Source: an uncultured Prevotella sp. (GTDB taxonomy: Bacteria > Bacteroidota > Bacteroidia > Bacteroidales > Bacteroidaceae). Taken from it: DNA of 5,867 nucleotides. The stretch is taken from assembly GCA_900553965.1 (NCBI GenBank), contig USFX01000170.1:1-5867 (forward strand), given 5' to 3'. Under the pieces are notes generated by a model that saw only the letters and a list, made by a program, of their open reading frames with translations, was not told the origin of the DNA and searched no databases. Each line of letters opens with the position of its first letter. Position 1 is the first letter of the stretch. Of this stretch, positions 5,661-5,867 are shown one piece after another. Both the position numbers and the translations under genes were made by a program.

Positions 5661-5867
5661 TTAAATTCTCATGAGATATTTCCCGTAGTCATTCTTCATC
5701 ATCGGTCCGGCCAGACGGTGAAGCTCCTCGCGTGTAATCCAGCCTTTCCGGTAGGCTATTTCCTCCAGACAGGCGACCTTCAGGCCCTGACGTTTCTCGA
5801 TGACCTCGATGAATGTGCTGGCCTCGCTGAGGCTGTCGTGTGTTCCAGTGTCGAGCCACGCGAAACC
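5661..5867 (-). CDS. rmlA: Glucose-1-phosphate thymidylyltransferase, C-terminal 68 residues (partial)
   Basis: The minus strand is open from the window edge to a TAA at 5661-5663. The peptide begins GFAWLDTGTHDSLSEAS and continues with FIEVIEKRQGLKVACLEEIA and YRKGWI. This is the distinctive C-terminal signature of RmlA/RfbA, in which the WLDTGTH segment closes the active-site region. The enzyme makes dTDP-glucose from glucose-1-phosphate and dTTP, the first step towards dTDP-L-rhamnose. The natural C-terminus appears intact (...YGKYLMRI); the N-terminal majority lies outside the window. It is the first visible gene of the minus-strand operon and places wzc in a surface-polysaccharide locus. 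The operon promoter is not in view. Confidence 0.95.
   Translation of the reverse strand, partial: GFAWLDTGTHDSLSEASTFIEVIEKRQGLKVACLEEIAYRKGWITREELHRLAGPMMKNDYGKYLMRI

Overview
The window looks like chromosomal DNA from a member of the Bacteroidales (Bacteroidota). Three things point there: two putative promoters of the TTTG-(N20)-TAnnTTTG type, gene starts preceded by A-rich leaders rather than clear Shine-Dalgarno sites, and protein families typical of gut Bacteroidales (a Wzc-type tyrosine kinase with a Tyr-rich tail, a small BT0820-like HAD protein, and a kinase/pyrophosphorylase fusion). I cannot name the genus from sequence alone.

Layout. Bases 1-632 hold no convincing complete gene. 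This stretch does contain a self-consistent non-coding transcription unit on the minus strand: a near-perfect Bacteroidales promoter (347-378), a foldable RNA of about 77 nt, and an intrinsic terminator with a U-tract (261-299). It also holds a likely plus-strand promoter (531-562) and a short leader hairpin ahead of the first gene. Bases 633-2567 (+) encode a 644-residue two-domain enzyme, with a GHMP-family sugar kinase at the N-terminus and a GalU-like sugar-1-phosphate nucleotidyltransferase at the C-terminus. Bases 2568-2714 are the junction between convergent genes. They carry a 22-bp near-tandem duplication and a perfect 31-bp-arm palindrome built from 8-bp acgcaaag-type units.

The rest (2715-5867) is a minus-strand operon read right to left. 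It comprises the 3' end of rmlA (glucose-1-phosphate thymidylyltransferase), a 19-nt gap, a complete wzc-like polysaccharide co-polymerase/BY-kinase of 828 residues, and a 147-residue HAD hydrolase whose ATG overlaps the wzc stop codon (ATGA).

How the genes may work together. rmlA makes dTDP-glucose for dTDP-rhamnose, and Wzc controls polymerisation and export of capsule or exopolysaccharide, so the minus-strand operon belongs to a surface-polysaccharide locus. The convergent fusion enzyme probably turns a free sugar into a nucleotide sugar by phosphorylation followed by nucleotidyl transfer, which could feed the same glycan pool. That link is inference. The most novel-looking items are the unassigned minus-strand small RNA and the HAD protein translationally coupled to a tyrosine kinase.
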